A stretch of DNA of 64,000 bases from Hyphomicrobiales bacterium (GCA_019075865.1 JAGXAN010000006.1:248001-312000); one strand, 5' to 3'; shown: positions 15,964 through 26,351, counted from the stretch's first letter. The notes: generated from the letters alone by a model not told the origin. Numbers and translations: made by a program.

Positions 15964-18741
15964 TCATCCGCTATTGCGCAAGCCCGCAGATATGCCGTTG
16001 ATGGTTATTTGAATTGTGCGCAAGGCTTTGTCGTCCCCCTGATTGGCCCGCAGTTTTCGCATCAGTTCAATCTGCACATGATTGAGCGGGTCAAGGTAGG
16101 GAAACCGGTTGCGAATGGAGCGGGCCAGCAGTGGATTATGTTGCAAAAGCTGGTCTTGCTGCAAAATCTGGTTGAGAGCGGCAATCGAATCCTGCCACTC
16201 CGCCCGCACCCGGCCAAAAATGCGCGCCCGCAATTCCGGGTCCGCCACCAATTCCGAATAACGCGAGGCAATGGCGATCGAGCTTTTGGCGAGCACCATG
16301 TCCATGTTCGACAAAAGCGTCTGAAAAAACGGCCAATTTTTTTCCATATCGGCCAAAGTCGCGTCGGCGGTATCTGGATGTGCCGCCTTGAATTGCTTGA
16401 TTGCGCTGCCAAAACCATACCAGCCGGGCAGCATCAGCCGACATTGCGCCCAACTGAACACCCACGGAATGGCCCGCAAATCCTCGATCGAGCGCGTCTT
16501 CTTGCGTGACGCAGGCCGACTGCCGATGTTCAGCGTCGCAATCTCGCTGATTACCGTCGAGGCCCAGAAATAATCCTCAAACCCCGGGGTTTCATACACA
16601 AGGCCGCGATAGGCCGCAAAAGCATAGCCGGAGATTTCCTCCATCGCTGCCAGATAGGCCGGGTTGGGCGCCGCAGTCTGCGGGTTGAGCAAACTTGCCT
16701 CCAGCGTGGCTGCCGCCAGCACCTCAAGATTGCGCCGTCCAACCTCGCTGTTGAGGTATTTGCTGGAAATGATCTCGCCCTGTTCGGTGATGCGGATTTG
16801 CCCCTGCACGGCCCCGCCCGGTTGCGCCAAAATCGCCTCATAGCTCGGCCCGCCGCCGCGCCCGACCGAGCCACCCCGCCCATGAAACAGCCGCAGCCCG
16901 ATGCCATGCTTGCGGAACACTTCAACCAGTTCGATTTCGGCCTTGTAGAGTTCCCAGCCCGAAGTGACGAAACCGCCATCCTTGTTGCTGTCGGAATAGC
17001 CGAGCATAATCTCCTGAAGATTGCCATTGGCCGCAACAATGGCCCGGTAGGGCGCGCAGTTGAAAGCCTGGTCCATGATCTGGGCGGCGCGTCGCAAATC
17101 GTCGATGGTCTCAAACAGCGGCACCACATTGACGCTGGCTGAGCCAAGCCGGATCAACCCGGCTTCCTTCAACAATAAAGCGGCCTCCAGAATATCCGAA
17201 AGGCTGGCAGCTTTGGAAATGATGCAATTGCGGATGCAATCGGGCCCATAAAGTGCATGACTGCGGGCCGCCTCCTTGAAAATCTCGATTTCGCCGCGCG
17301 TCAGCTCGTCATAGTCAATATAGGGGGACAAGAGCGGCCGCGCGATGGAAAGCTCGGCTGCCAGCGCCTCGACGCGGCCCGCTTCGTCAAGGCCCAGATA
17401 ATCGCTGCCCGCATGCACTGCCGATAGCAGCGCTGCCACCACACGCTCGTGTACATCGGAATTCTGCCGAAGGTCGAGCCGGGCCAGATGAAAGCCGAAC
17501 ACATCCACCGCCCGCCGCAATCCGCGCAACCGGCCACGCGCCAAAAGGCGGCCGCCATGCGCCCGCAGGGACTGGTCGAGTATGTCGAGATCGGCACGAA
17601 ATTCAGCGGCGCTGGCATAAGCCTCACCCGGCCCGGCCGGATTGTGCTGCAAAATCCCGATCGCCTCGCGCTGACGCGCGCTTTCGACGAGGCGCGCATA
17701 AAGCCCCGACACCGCACGCCGATACGGTTCATCGGCACGGTGTGGTGATTTGTCGGGTGATACCTGCGCCAATTGCTCGAGTTCCGGGGTTACGGAAATC
17801 ACCCTCGTGCCCATCGACAATTCGCTGCCGAGCTGATGCAATTCATCCAAATAATAGGCAAATATCCGGCTGGACTGCATCTTCAATGCGTTTTTCAGCA
17901 CATTGGCGGTGACAAACGGATTGCCGTCACGATCGCCGCCGATCCAGCTTCCCATAATCAGAAACGCCGGCACTTCCTGCTTCAGCAATTCAGGGGAAAT
18001 GGCTTCCATCTGATCTTCAATGCCGGCATAGACCGCCGGCAATTCGCGCAAGAATGTATAGTCGTAATAGGCAAGACCATTGGCCACTTCATCCAGCACG
18101 CTCAGCTTGGTAAAGCGCAACAGGCTGGTCTGCCAGAGCGTCAGCACCTCGCGGCGCAGTGCCTCCTGAATGGTCTGCCATTCTTCGGGCGTCAGTGGCC
18201 CGCCATCACGGCGCGCCAAAAGATCAGCAATCGCCATTTCTCGGTCGATGGTGCTTTTGCGACGCACTTCGGTCGGGTGGGCGGTGAGCACCGGGCTGAC
18301 CTGCGCCTTGTCAAAAAATCCACGAATATCGGCCAGCGGCACATTTGCGGCCATCGCGTGGGCGAGGCTGTTGGCTATCGTGCCCTTGCGCGGTGCGGAA
18401 CCCGAAATCGCATGCGCGCGGGTGCGCCGAATATGGTGCTGGTCCTCGGCTATATTGGCCAAATGCGAAAAATAGCTGAAAGCGCGCACGATTTCCGTGG
18501 TTTCGGTCGCAGGCAGATTGGCGACCAGAACCTCAAGTTCAGCCCGCGCGCCCGCTTCCTCATCGCGATGAAAACGAATGGAAATCTGGCGGATGCGTTC
18601 GACAATGTCGAACACGCCCTCCCCCTCCTGCTCGCGGATCGTATCACCCAGAATACGCCCCAACAGGCGAATATCGTCCCGCAGCGGCGCATCTTTATTG
18701 GCAGTGTCGATAATGTTCACGTGCAACAGGTTCCCGTTCAT
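15964..18741 (-). CDS. ppc: Phosphoenolpyruvate carboxylase
   Basis: A 925-residue enzyme, the normal bacterial length, that carboxylates PEP to oxaloacetate and replenishes the TCA cycle. [15 protein letters not shown] holds the catalytic histidine at about 155. [10 protein letters not shown] (about 580-590), the glycine-rich [14 protein letters not shown] (about 625-640) and the invariant C-terminal [13 protein letters not shown] follow. The second half has the usual [17 protein letters not shown] and GWYGFGSA motifs. Weak spacing of AAGGA before ATG 18741 leaves the exact start uncertain by a few residues. It overlaps no neighbour and is probably its own unit, possibly with the upstream DUF1330 gene. 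Confidence 0.97.
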   Translation of the reverse strand: MNGNLLHVNIIDTANKDAPLRDDIRLLGRILGDTIREQEGEGVFDIVERIRQISIRFHRDEEAGARAELEVLVANLPATETTEIVRAFSYFSHLANIAEDQHHIRRTRAHAISGSAPRKGTIANSLAHAMAANVPLADIRGFFDKAQVSPVLTAHPTEVRRKSTIDREMAIADLLARRDGGPLTPEEWQTIQEALRREVLTLWQTSLLRFTKLSVLDEVANGLAYYDYTFLRELPAVYAGIEDQMEAISPELLKQEVPAFLIMGSWIGGDRDGNPFVTANVLKNALKMQSSRIFAYYLDELHQLGSELSMGTRVISVTPELEQLAQVSPDKSPHRADEPYRRAVSGLYARLVESARQREAIGILQHNPAGPGEAYASAAEFRADLDILDQSLRAHGGRLLARGRLRGLRRAVDVFGFHLARLDLRQNSDVHERVVAALLSAVHAGSDYLGLDEAGRVEALAAELSIARPLLSPYIDYDELTRGEIEIFKEAARSHALYGPDCIRNCIISKAASLSDILEAALLLKEAGLIRLGSASVNVVPLFETIDDLRRAAQIMDQAFNCAPYRAIVAANGNLQEIMLGYSDSNKDGGFVTSGWELYKAEIELVEVFRKHGIGLRLFHGRGGSVGRGGGPSYEAILAQPGGAVQGQIRITEQGEIISSKYLNSEVGRRNLEVLAAATLEASLLNPQTAAPNPAYLAAMEEISGYAFAAYRGLVYETPGFEDYFWASTVISEIATLNIGSRPASRKKTRSIEDLRAIPWVFSWAQCRLMLPGWYGFGSAIKQFKAAHPDTADATLADMEKNWPFFQTLLSNMDMVLAKSSIAIASRYSELVADPELRARIFGRVRAEWQDSIAALNQILQQDQLLQHNPLLARSIRNRFPYLDPLNHVQIELMRKLRANQGDDKALRTIQITINGISAGLRNSG

Positions 18742-18787
18742 TCCTTGGCATAGGAACCATAAACGCGACTAAAGTCTAGCTCAAATT

Positions 18788-19075
18788 TTAAGCACCCTCG
18801 ATCAGCATCAGATTGGCGCTACTGACACCAAGGCGCAGCGGAATGGCAGCCTGATATTCCGGCGAATGATAATATTTTTGCGCGGCCTCAAAGCTTTCAA
18901 ATTCCAGAATCACGTTGCGCGGATTGAACGAACCTTCCTTCACTTCGCAGCGGCCACCCCGCACGATTGGCTTGACGCCATATTTCGCCATGGCAGCACT
19001 CGAAGCTGCAACATATTTCTGATATTCCGTCGCATCGCGCACATCGATGCTCGCCACGATATAACCTTTTGCCAT
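18788..19075 (-). CDS. DUF1330 family protein
   Basis: A 95-residue protein with a good ribosome binding site (AAGGAAATAAA before ATG 19075). The sequence AKGYIVASIDVRDATEYQKYVAASSAAMAKYGVKPIVRGG, then EFESFEAAQKYYHSPEYQAAIPLR, matches the DUF1330 ferredoxin-like fold (dimeric alpha-beta barrel group, related to antibiotic-biosynthesis monooxygenase folds). No biochemical role is established for the family. It lies 46 bp upstream of ppc on the same strand. Confidence 0.85.
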   Translation of the reverse strand: MAKGYIVASIDVRDATEYQKYVAASSAAMAKYGVKPIVRGGRCEVKEGSFNPRNVILEFESFEAAQKYYHSPEYQAAIPLRLGVSSANLMLIEGA

Positions 19076-19136
19076 TTTATTTCCTTCTCTTGTTCAAGTC
19101 ATAAAATTGTAACCATATGCATTGTATAAGAGTTCA

Positions 19137-19200
19137 ACCTTGTTGCAGCGTTTGATGCAACGAGTAAGACGCCGAGCCGGATGTACGCTCGGCGTTTTTT
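19137..19200 (+). ncRNA. Candidate small structured RNA
   Basis: In the 140-bp gap between two minus-strand genes the plus strand has a hairpin GTTGCA-N8-TGCAAC (19142-19161), a seven-base spacer and then a strong terminator hairpin with a T-run. A weak -10-like TATAAG lies at 19125-19130, with no good -35. No plus-strand gene precedes the terminator, so a short independent transcript of about 60 nt would explain it. The 5' end given here is a guess. Confidence 0.35.
19169..19200 (+). terminator. Factor-independent terminator
   Basis: A 9-bp perfect stem ACGCCGAGC / GCTCGGCGT (19169-19177 and 19187-19195) with a nine-base loop is followed by T's on the plus strand. It points away from both flanking minus-strand genes. 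Confidence 0.6.
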
Positions 19201-19215
19201 GTTTTTATGCCCCCT

Positions 19216-19920
19216 TCAAGCCTGCGCCATTTCCTCCAGAATCTGCAAGGCTGCGGCGCGCGGGTTTGGCGCGGCCACAATCGGGCGGGCCACCACCAGA
19301 TGGTCAGCCCCCGCCCGCAGCGCTTCAGATGGCGTCATCACCCGTTTCTGGTCACCCAGCGCAGCGCCTGCCGGACGAATGCCCGGCGTTACCAATATCA
19401 TATCCGCGCCAAGCCTGGCCCGCATGGCTGCCACTTCGTTGGGCGACAGAATGATGCCGTCAATACCAATCTCGCGGGCCGCCAGCGCCCGCAACGCGAC
19501 CAGTTCCGGGACGTTGGCGCGATAGCCCTCACTTTGCAGGTCAGCGTCGTCAAAGGATGTCAGCACAGTGACTGCCAGCAGCTTCAACCCGCTTCCCGCC
19601 GCCCCCGCTTTGGCGGCACGCATGGTTGGCCTGAACCCGTGCACAGTCAGGAATGTGGCCCCCAATTTCGCAATCTGGGCTGTGGCTTTTTCAACCGTAT
19701 TGGGAATATCGTGCAACTTGAGATCGACAAAGACCTTCTTGCCCTCCCCAACCAGCCGCTCGACCAGCGGCAGGCCACCGCCATAGACCAACTCCATGCC
19801 AATCTTGTAAAATCCGACGGTATCGCCAAGGCGCGCCACCATTGCCACCGCTTGCGCAACATCAGGCACATCAAGCCCAACGATCAGTCGATCCCGCAAC
19901 ATCATCGAAGTTCCGCTCAT
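19216..19920 (-). CDS. pyrF: Orotidine 5'-phosphate decarboxylase
   Basis: A 234-residue class I OMP decarboxylase that makes UMP in the last step of de novo pyrimidine synthesis. The N-terminal LIVGLDVPD and the catalytic [13 protein letters not shown] (D66, K68, D71 as the DxKxxD set) are present, and VTPGIRPAG and DHLVVARPI form the phosphate-binding end. AAGGTG precedes ATG 19920. It is a monocistronic-looking gene, divergent from iolC; its partner pyrimidine gene in this window is carB, 25 kb away. Confidence 0.95.
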   Translation of the reverse strand: MSGTSMMLRDRLIVGLDVPDVAQAVAMVARLGDTVGFYKIGMELVYGGGLPLVERLVGEGKKVFVDLKLHDIPNTVEKATAQIAKLGATFLTVHGFRPTMRAAKAGAAGSGLKLLAVTVLTSFDDADLQSEGYRANVPELVALRALAAREIGIDGIILSPNEVAAMRARLGADMILVTPGIRPAGAALGDQKRVMTPSEALRAGADHLVVARPIVAAPNPRAAALQILEEMAQA

Positions 19921-20174
19921 CGGCTGTCACCTTTGTCCTGGCAGGTCTGGCTCGCAACCCGCGCCCCTGTGGGGTGAGAAGCATGATCGGCGAGCCTCTT
20001 GCCAAACCTCTTGCCAAAACAGCCAGCACCCATGTGCCCATTACTTAAAACCACAGCATTCTCCATTGAAATTTGATGTGTTTTCGATCCATAAAGACCC
20101 GTAAATCTGAATTGACGCAAGTCGGAAAATGCCCTTTTATGGCGCCGCTTGATCAATTTGTCAGACTGGACCCC

Positions 20175-22109
20175 ATGAAGCCGACGCTCGACGTTATCAC
20201 CATAGGCCGCGCCTCTGTGGACCTGTATGGCCAGCAAATTGGTGGTCGCCTGGAAGATATGGCCAGCTTTTCCAAAGCCGTTGGCGGCTGCCCTGCCAAT
20301 ATAGCCATTGGCGCGGCACGGTTGGGCCTGCGCTCGGGGCTCATAACCCGCGTCGGGGATGAGCATATGGGCCGCTTCATCCGCGAGCAATTGCAGCGCG
20401 AGGGCGTCGATGTGGCCGGCGTTCACACCGACCCCGCCCGACTGACCGCACTCGTCCTGCTCGGTGTGCGCGATGACAAAACCTTTCCGCTGATCTTTTA
20501 TCGCGACAATTGCGCCGATGCGGCCCTCGACGTGAGCGATATTGACGAAGCCTACATCGCCAGCGCGGGTGCCATTGTCGTCACCGGCACCCACTTTGCC
20601 AAACCCGGCCCCTCCGCCGCCCAGATGCGCGCAATGGAATACGCCAGGAAGCATGGCCGCAAAATCTGCTTTGATATTGATTATCGCCCCAATCTATGGG
20701 GTCTTGCCGGGCATGGGGCCGGCGAATCCCGTTATGTAAAATCGGGGGAGGTCAGCGCGCTTCTGCGCCCGGTTCTGCCCCAATGCGACCTGATTGTCGG
20801 CACTGAAGAAGAAATGATGATCGCCGGTGACGCGGATGACCCGTTGCAGGCTTTGGTCAATGTGCGGGCGCACACCAAGGCGCTTCTGGTGCTCAAACGC
20901 GGGCCCATGGGCTGCTCGGTGTTTCCCGGTGCCATTCCCGCTTCGCTGGACGAAGGCATCCGAGGCCCTGGCTTTCCGGTGGAAGTGTTCAATGTCCTGG
21001 GAGCGGGCGATGCCTTCATGGCCGGTTTCCTGCGCGGCTATCTGCGCGACGAACCCATTGAGACCTGCTGCGCCTACGCCAATGCAGGCGGCGCTTTTGC
21101 CGTGTCGCGGCTGCTTTGCTCGGTGGAATACCCGACCTTCACCGAGTTGAATCACTTTCTCAAGAGCGGGGTCAAAGTTCGCGCATTGCGTGAGGATGGC
21201 GCGCTCAATCATCTGCATTGGGTTACAACCAAGGATCGTCTTTTCCCCAATCACGCCGCCTCCGGGATCATGGCACTGGCCATTGACCACCGCGCCCAAC
21301 TGGAAGAAATGGCCGACGCTGCCGGTGCCCCGCGCGCGAAGATCAATGATTTCAAGGTTCTGGCGCTTGAAGCCGCGCTAAGCGTTGCCAATGGCCGGGA
21401 AGGTTTTGGCATGTTGCTCGACGGGCGATTGGGCCGGGAGGCGCTTTTCCGGGCAGCGGGTGAAAAGCTGTGGATCGCGCGGCCGGTGGAGCGTCCGGGC
21501 TCCCGCCCCCTCGATTTTGAAGGCAACGGTTCGCTGGCCGCCTTTGTTATGGATTGGCCGCAGGCCCACGTCATCAAGGCCCTTTGCTTCTATCATCCCG
21601 ATGATCCCGCAGAGATGCGTGCATCGCAGGAGCGCCAGTTGCTTCGCCTCAAGGATACAGCGGGCAAACTCGGCCATGAATGGCTGCTGGAGATTATCTC
21701 CAGCAAGAACGGCCCGGTCGACGACCATACGCTGGCGCGGGTTTTACGCGGACTATATGCCCTCGATATTCGCCCAGACTGGTGGAAGCTGGAAACGCAG
21801 CCAAGCCCCGCCGCCTGGGCCAATATCGCCCATGAAATCAGCACCAACGACCCCAATTGCCGCGGCATCATGCTGCTTGGCCTTGATGCCCCGGAAGCCC
21901 AACTCGCCCAAGGCTTTGCCGTGGCCGCGACCTGCCCTTGGGTGAAGGGCTTTGCCGTTGGCCGCACCATATTTGGCAAACCGGCGCAAGCCTGGCTCAA
22001 AGGCGAAATCACCGATGATGAAGCCCGTCGCCAAATGAGCGACGCTTTTGCCCGCCTCGTGAATATCTGGAATGGCGCTCGCACGCCGAGCCAAGAAAAG
22101 GCCCTTTGA
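20175..22109 (+). CDS. iolC: 5-dehydro-2-deoxygluconokinase fused to DUF2090 aldolase-like domain
   Basis: About 644 residues from ATG 20175; an in-frame ATG at 20139 is an alternative. The N-terminal half is a PfkB sugar kinase (VITIGRASVDLYGQQIGG at the start, VFNVLGAGDAFMAGFLRGYL near 275-295 with the catalytic aspartate) that phosphorylates 5-dehydro-2-deoxy-D-gluconate. The C-terminal half (from about 330: LFPNHAASGIMALAIDHRAQLEEMADAAG) is DUF2090, which resembles class I aldolases and is fused to IolC in rhizobia. It may replace IolJ, which cleaves the phosphorylated product. It starts the iolCDEB operon; its stop overlaps the iolD start by one base. Confidence 0.93.
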   Translation: MKPTLDVITIGRASVDLYGQQIGGRLEDMASFSKAVGGCPANIAIGAARLGLRSGLITRVGDEHMGRFIREQLQREGVDVAGVHTDPARLTALVLLGVRDDKTFPLIFYRDNCADAALDVSDIDEAYIASAGAIVVTGTHFAKPGPSAAQMRAMEYARKHGRKICFDIDYRPNLWGLAGHGAGESRYVKSGEVSALLRPVLPQCDLIVGTEEEMMIAGDADDPLQALVNVRAHTKALLVLKRGPMGCSVFPGAIPASLDEGIRGPGFPVEVFNVLGAGDAFMAGFLRGYLRDEPIETCCAYANAGGAFAVSRLLCSVEYPTFTELNHFLKSGVKVRALREDGALNHLHWVTTKDRLFPNHAASGIMALAIDHRAQLEEMADAAGAPRAKINDFKVLALEAALSVANGREGFGMLLDGRLGREALFRAAGEKLWIARPVERPGSRPLDFEGNGSLAAFVMDWPQAHVIKALCFYHPDDPAEMRASQERQLLRLKDTAGKLGHEWLLEIISSKNGPVDDHTLARVLRGLYALDIRPDWWKLETQPSPAAWANIAHEISTNDPNCRGIMLLGLDAPEAQLAQGFAVAATCPWVKGFAVGRTIFGKPAQAWLKGEITDDEARRQMSDAFARLVNIWNGARTPSQEKAL

Positions 22110-23962
22110 TGAAAATGATTCGCCTGACCGCAGCGCAAGCCCTGGTGCGCTATCTTGCGGCCCAATTCATTGAAATTGACGGTGAAAAGCTGCCACTTTT
22201 TGCCGGCGTATGGGCCATATTCGGGCATGGCAATGTCGCTGGCATTGGCGAGGCGCTCCATGCGGCGGGCGATACCCTGCCCACCTTTCGCGCCCACAAC
22301 GAGCAAGCCATGGCCCATAGCGCCACGGCCTATGCCAAGGCCATGCGCCGCCAGCGCATGATGGCCGTCACCACCTCGATCGGCCCCGGCGCCACCAATC
22401 TGGTAACCGCGGCCGCCGTGGCCCATGTCAACCGCCTGCCGCTTTTGCTGATTCCGGGCGATGTGTTTGCCAATCGCGCCCCGGACCCGGTTTTGCAGCA
22501 GGTTGAGGACTTTGGCGATGGCACGATTTCGGCCAACGATTGCCTGCGTCCGGTTTCGCGCTATTTTGATCGCATCTCGCGTCCCGAACATTTACTGACC
22601 GCGCTGCCGCGCGCCATGAATGTGCTGACCGATCCCGCCAATTGCGGCCCGGTGACGCTGGCTTTCTGCCAGGACACGCAGTCCGAGGCCTATGATTATC
22701 CCGAACCGTTCTTCGCGCCGCGCCTGCATCGCATCATGCGCATGCCACCCGAAGCCGAAAGCCTCGCCCAAGCCGCAGCGCTGTTGGCCAAGGCGAAAAA
22801 GCCGATCATCGTCATTGGCGGCGGCGTGCTTTATTCTCAGGCAGAAGCGCAGCTTGCCGATTTTGCGCAAAGGCGCGGCATCCCGGCCATGGAAACCCAA
22901 GCCGGAAAATCGGCGCTACCCACCGACCATTCCATGAACATGGGCGCTGTGGGTGTCACCGGCACCGGTGCCGCCAATACGATGGCCGAAGCGGCCGATC
23001 TGGTACTGGCCGTCGGCACCCGTCTGGCTGATTTCACCACCGGTTCATGGGCCGTATTCAAAAACCCCGACCGCAATATCATTGCCCTGAATGTGCAGGC
23101 CTATGACAGCATCAAGCATGGTGCCCTGCCGCTCATTGCCGATGCCAAAGCCGGTCTTGCGGCTCTCGATGCCGCTTTGGGCACCTATCAAGCCCCCCAA
23201 ACCTGGACTTCAAGTGCCAAAGCACAAAAACAGGCGTGGCTGGAATGCGCGGCAAGCTACACCAATGCGGGCAACCAGGCCCTGCCCAGCGACGCACAGG
23301 TGCTCGGCGCGCTGATGCGCAAATCCCGGCCCAGCGACATTGTGGTGAGCGCCGCGGGTGGCTTGCCGGGCGAAATGCATAAATTGTGGCAGGCGGGCGC
23401 ACCCATGGGCTACCATATGGAATATGGTTATTCGACCATGGGCTACGAAATCGCTGGCGGTTTGGGCGTGAAAATGGCCAATCCGCATCGCGATGTATTC
23501 GTTCTGATCGGCGATGGCTCCTATCTGATGATGAATTCCGAAATCGCCACTTCGGTGATGATGGATCGCAAACTGATCATCCTGCTCAATGACAATGGTG
23601 GCTTTGGCTGCATCAACCGCCTGCAGGCCGCCACCGGCGGTGCCCCCTTCAACAACCTGCTGGTCGATTCCCGGCACGAAGTGCTGCCCGCGGTTGACTT
23701 TGTTGCCCACGCCCGCAGCCTCGGTGCCATTGCCGTCAAGGTGGACACGCTCGCCGAGCTTGAAGCCGCCATCGATGAAGCGCGCAAGGCACCGCGCACC
23801 AGCGTCATCGTCATGGATACGGATGCCGCCAAATCCACCGACGCAGGCGGCTTTTGGTGGGATGTCGCCGTTCCCGAGGTTTCGACCCGCGACGCGGTCA
23901 AGGCCGCCCGCAAAGACTACGAGGCCAAACTGGCCGAGAGAGCTGCGCTTCCCTCGACTTGA
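22109..23962 (+). CDS. iolD: 3D-(3,5/4)-trihydroxycyclohexane-1,2-dione acylhydrolase
   Basis: A 617-residue thiamine-diphosphate enzyme that opens the ring of the inositol intermediate to 5-deoxy-glucuronate. The activating glutamate is E65 (RAHNEQAMAHSATAYAKA). The ThDP/Mg motif is GDGSYLMMNSEIA through LLNDNGGFGCINR, about residues 468-505. The central domain (PIIVIGGGVLYSQAEAQL) is the usual middle fold. ATG 22109 overlaps the iolC stop as TGATG. Confidence 0.95.
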   Translation: MKMIRLTAAQALVRYLAAQFIEIDGEKLPLFAGVWAIFGHGNVAGIGEALHAAGDTLPTFRAHNEQAMAHSATAYAKAMRRQRMMAVTTSIGPGATNLVTAAAVAHVNRLPLLLIPGDVFANRAPDPVLQQVEDFGDGTISANDCLRPVSRYFDRISRPEHLLTALPRAMNVLTDPANCGPVTLAFCQDTQSEAYDYPEPFFAPRLHRIMRMPPEAESLAQAAALLAKAKKPIIVIGGGVLYSQAEAQLADFAQRRGIPAMETQAGKSALPTDHSMNMGAVGVTGTGAANTMAEAADLVLAVGTRLADFTTGSWAVFKNPDRNIIALNVQAYDSIKHGALPLIADAKAGLAALDAALGTYQAPQTWTSSAKAQKQAWLECAASYTNAGNQALPSDAQVLGALMRKSRPSDIVVSAAGGLPGEMHKLWQAGAPMGYHMEYGYSTMGYEIAGGLGVKMANPHRDVFVLIGDGSYLMMNSEIATSVMMDRKLIILLNDNGGFGCINRLQAATGGAPFNNLLVDSRHEVLPAVDFVAHARSLGAIAVKVDTLAELEAAIDEARKAPRTSVIVMDTDAAKSTDAGGFWWDVAVPEVSTRDAVKAARKDYEAKLAERAALPST

Positions 23963-24007
23963 AGCGCAAATCAACCTTTTTTGAACTCATGATTACAGGA
24001 AATTGCC

Positions 24008-24910
24008 ATGTCGGTTCGTATCGGTGCCAATCCCATTGGCTGGTCCAATGACGATCTCCAGGAAATAGGCGGCGACACTTCGCTGGAAACCTGCCTGAAG
24101 GAAGCCCATGAAGTCGGCTTTGCCGGCATGGAACTGGGTCACAAATTTCCCCGCCAGCCACAGGCATTGCTCGACGTGCTCAAGCCCAATGGCATGAGCG
24201 TTATTGGCAATTGGTATTCCTGCGAACTCCTCACCCGCAGCGCGACGGCGGAAATCGAGGCCATGCAAACCCATCTGGCGCTGATGAAGGCGGTGGGTGT
24301 GAAAGTGTTCATTATCGCCGAGACATCCAACGCCATTCACGGCGCGCGCGATATTCCGCTGTCCAGAACCCGGCGCCTCCAAAGCCATGAATGGGCGGCC
24401 TACGGGCAGAAAATGACGCAGGTCGCCGATGCGGTGCGCGCCGCTGGCCTGCAATTGGTCTATCACCATCACATGGGCACCATCATCTACAGCCGCGAGG
24501 ATATCGAAAACTTCATGGCCAATACTGGCCCCTCGGTGCATTTGCTGCTCGACACCGGCCACGCCACCTGGGGCGGCTGCGACCCGGCCGAACTCGCCCG
24601 CACCTATCGCAATCGCATTTCGCACGTGCATTGCAAGGATGTGCGCGCCCATATCCGCGCCAAATCGCAGGCCGGCGACTGGAGCTTTCTGGATTCAGTG
24701 CTGGGTCAAGGCGACGAATTGGGCATATATACCGTCCCCGGCGACGGCATGGTCGATTTTGCCAGCGTATTTGCCGAATTAAAGGGCTATGATGGCTGGG
24801 TAGTGGTGGAAGCCGAACAAGACCCCAAGAAAGCCCCGGCGCTCGCCTATGCCAAAAAAGGCATGGCGCATTTGCGTGCCGTGCTCCAACCGGCCGGGCT
24901 TCTGAACTGA
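24008..24910 (+). CDS. iolE: Myo-inosose-2 dehydratase
   Basis: A 300-residue TIM-barrel enzyme (xylose-isomerase-like fold) that dehydrates 2-keto-myo-inositol. The N-terminal IGANPIGWSNDDLQEIGGDTSLETCL is the family signature. Metal-binding residues are expected in LVYHHHMGT, LLLDTGHATWGG, ISHVHCKDV and VVVEAEQDP, all present in order. AGGAAATTGCC provides the ribosome binding site. It is the third gene of the operon, 45 bp after iolD. Confidence 0.95.
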   Translation: MSVRIGANPIGWSNDDLQEIGGDTSLETCLKEAHEVGFAGMELGHKFPRQPQALLDVLKPNGMSVIGNWYSCELLTRSATAEIEAMQTHLALMKAVGVKVFIIAETSNAIHGARDIPLSRTRRLQSHEWAAYGQKMTQVADAVRAAGLQLVYHHHMGTIIYSREDIENFMANTGPSVHLLLDTGHATWGGCDPAELARTYRNRISHVHCKDVRAHIRAKSQAGDWSFLDSVLGQGDELGIYTVPGDGMVDFASVFAELKGYDGWVVVEAEQDPKKAPALAYAKKGMAHLRAVLQPAGLLN

Positions 24911-24933
24911 GAAATTGCAGGAGTTAGCAAGCC

Positions 24934-25734
24934 ATGTCCAAGACCCTGTTACGTCGCCCCAAAGGCACCAGCGGCCAAATTCACGAAGTGACGCCGCAAA
25001 ATGCGGGCTGGACCTATGTCGGGTTCGAAGTCCGCATTCTGGCCAAGGGCGATAGCCTGACGATGGAAACCGGCGCGCGCGAATATTGCGCTGTTCTGCT
25101 GTCGGGCAAAGTGCGGGTCGATGTGGCCGGCAAGGATTATGGCATTATCGGTGGCCGTAATTCCCCATTTGACGGCCTGCCATGGTCGGCCTATGTCCCC
25201 GCCCATACAAAATTTACGCTGGTCATGGAAACCGATTGCGAACTGGCATTATGCTCATCGCCCGCGCAAGGCAAATCCGGTCTGCCACCACGTATCATCA
25301 CCCCGGATGAAACCGGCGAGATCGTGCGCGGCAGCGGCAGCAACACCCGCCACGTGCGCAACATTCTGCCCGAGGATCACCCGGCCGAAAGCCTGTTGGT
25401 GGTCGAGGTCATCACCCCTGGCGGTCACTGGTCCAGCTATCCGCCCCACAAACACGACCGCGATGCCCTGCCCGCCGAAAGCGCCCTGGAGGAGACCTAT
25501 TACCATCGCGTCGACCCGCCGCAGGGCTTTGCCGTGCAGCGCGTTTACACCGATGACCGCTCGCTGGATGAAACCATGTGCATTCAGGACCGCGACGTGG
25601 TGCTGGTGCCGCGCGGTTATCATCCGGTTGGGGCCAGCCACGGTTATAATTTATATTATCTCAATGTCATGGCCGGGCCGCGCCGCATTTGGCGCTTTTA
25701 CAACGATCCAGCGCATGAATGGTTGCTGAAATAG
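24934..25734 (+). CDS. iolB: 5-deoxy-glucuronate isomerase
   Basis: A 266-residue bicupin that converts 5-deoxy-glucuronate to 5-dehydro-2-deoxygluconate, the substrate of IolC. The C-terminal cupin carries YPPHKHDRD (about 167-175) with metal-binding histidines, followed by EETYYHRVDPPQGFAVQRVY and PRGYHPVGASHGYNLYYLNVMAG. AGGAG precedes ATG 24934. It ends the iolCDEB cluster. Inositol dehydrogenase (iolG), the malonate-semialdehyde dehydrogenase (iolA) and the rhizobial regulator iolR are not in this window. Confidence 0.95.
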   Translation: MSKTLLRRPKGTSGQIHEVTPQNAGWTYVGFEVRILAKGDSLTMETGAREYCAVLLSGKVRVDVAGKDYGIIGGRNSPFDGLPWSAYVPAHTKFTLVMETDCELALCSSPAQGKSGLPPRIITPDETGEIVRGSGSNTRHVRNILPEDHPAESLLVVEVITPGGHWSSYPPHKHDRDALPAESALEETYYHRVDPPQGFAVQRVYTDDRSLDETMCIQDRDVVLVPRGYHPVGASHGYNLYYLNVMAGPRRIWRFYNDPAHEWLLK

Positions 25735-25755
25735 CCTGAATCTGGGGGATATGAC

Positions 25756-26331
25756 ATGGAGCCGGGTCGTCTTGAAGCCTTCAGCGATGGAGTTCTGGCC
25801 ATCATCATCACCATCATGGTGCTCGAACTGAAAGTGCCCCATACCAGCGATTGGGCGGCGCTTTTGGGGCTTGCGCCCAAGATCGGCGATTATGTTCTGA
25901 GCTTTGTTTATATTGGCATTTACTGGAACAACCACCACCACTTCTTTCAGGCGGTGAAGCGGGTCACTGGCGCGACCCTTTGGGCCAACCTGCACCTGTT
26001 GTTCTGGTTGTCGCTGGTGCCGCTGGGCACGGGCTGGATGTCCGAGACTGATTTTGCGCCGCTGCCGGTTGCCGCTTACGGCTTTTTGCTGCTGATGGCG
26101 GCAATCGCCTATTTCATCCTCACCCAAACGCTGATCGCCGAGCCCGGCCGCAACACGGATCTGCAAAAAGCGCTGGGGCGCGATTACAAGGGCATGCTGT
26201 CGCCACTGATCTATATTGCCGGCATTGCTGCCGCCCCATATAGCGCGCTCGTCAGCCTTGCCCTTTATGCGCTGGTCGCGCTGATCTGGCTGGTGCCAGA
26301 CCGGCGCATTGAAGCAGCTCTCAACCAATAG
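25756..26331 (+). CDS. TMEM175 (DUF1211) family membrane protein
   Basis: A 191-residue six-helix membrane protein. RLEAFSDGVLAIIITIMVLELKVP at residues 4-27 is the FSDGVxAIxxTxxVLELxVP signature of the TMEM175 family, known as non-canonical potassium channels in bacteria and lysosomes. WNNHHHFF (about 57-64) is the second conserved loop. Bacterial members form tetramers. It follows iolB by 21 bp on the same strand, perhaps only by proximity, since potassium transport has no obvious link to inositol use. Confidence 0.9.
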   Translation: MEPGRLEAFSDGVLAIIITIMVLELKVPHTSDWAALLGLAPKIGDYVLSFVYIGIYWNNHHHFFQAVKRVTGATLWANLHLLFWLSLVPLGTGWMSETDFAPLPVAAYGFLLLMAAIAYFILTQTLIAEPGRNTDLQKALGRDYKGMLSPLIYIAGIAAAPYSALVSLALYALVALIWLVPDRRIEAALNQ

Positions 26332-26351
26332 AAAATGCGCCGCACGCGCAT

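Noticed and set aside
21593-22591. Minus-strand ORF of 332 residues
   Set aside because: It spans the iolC-iolD junction in antisense; both inositol genes are certain.
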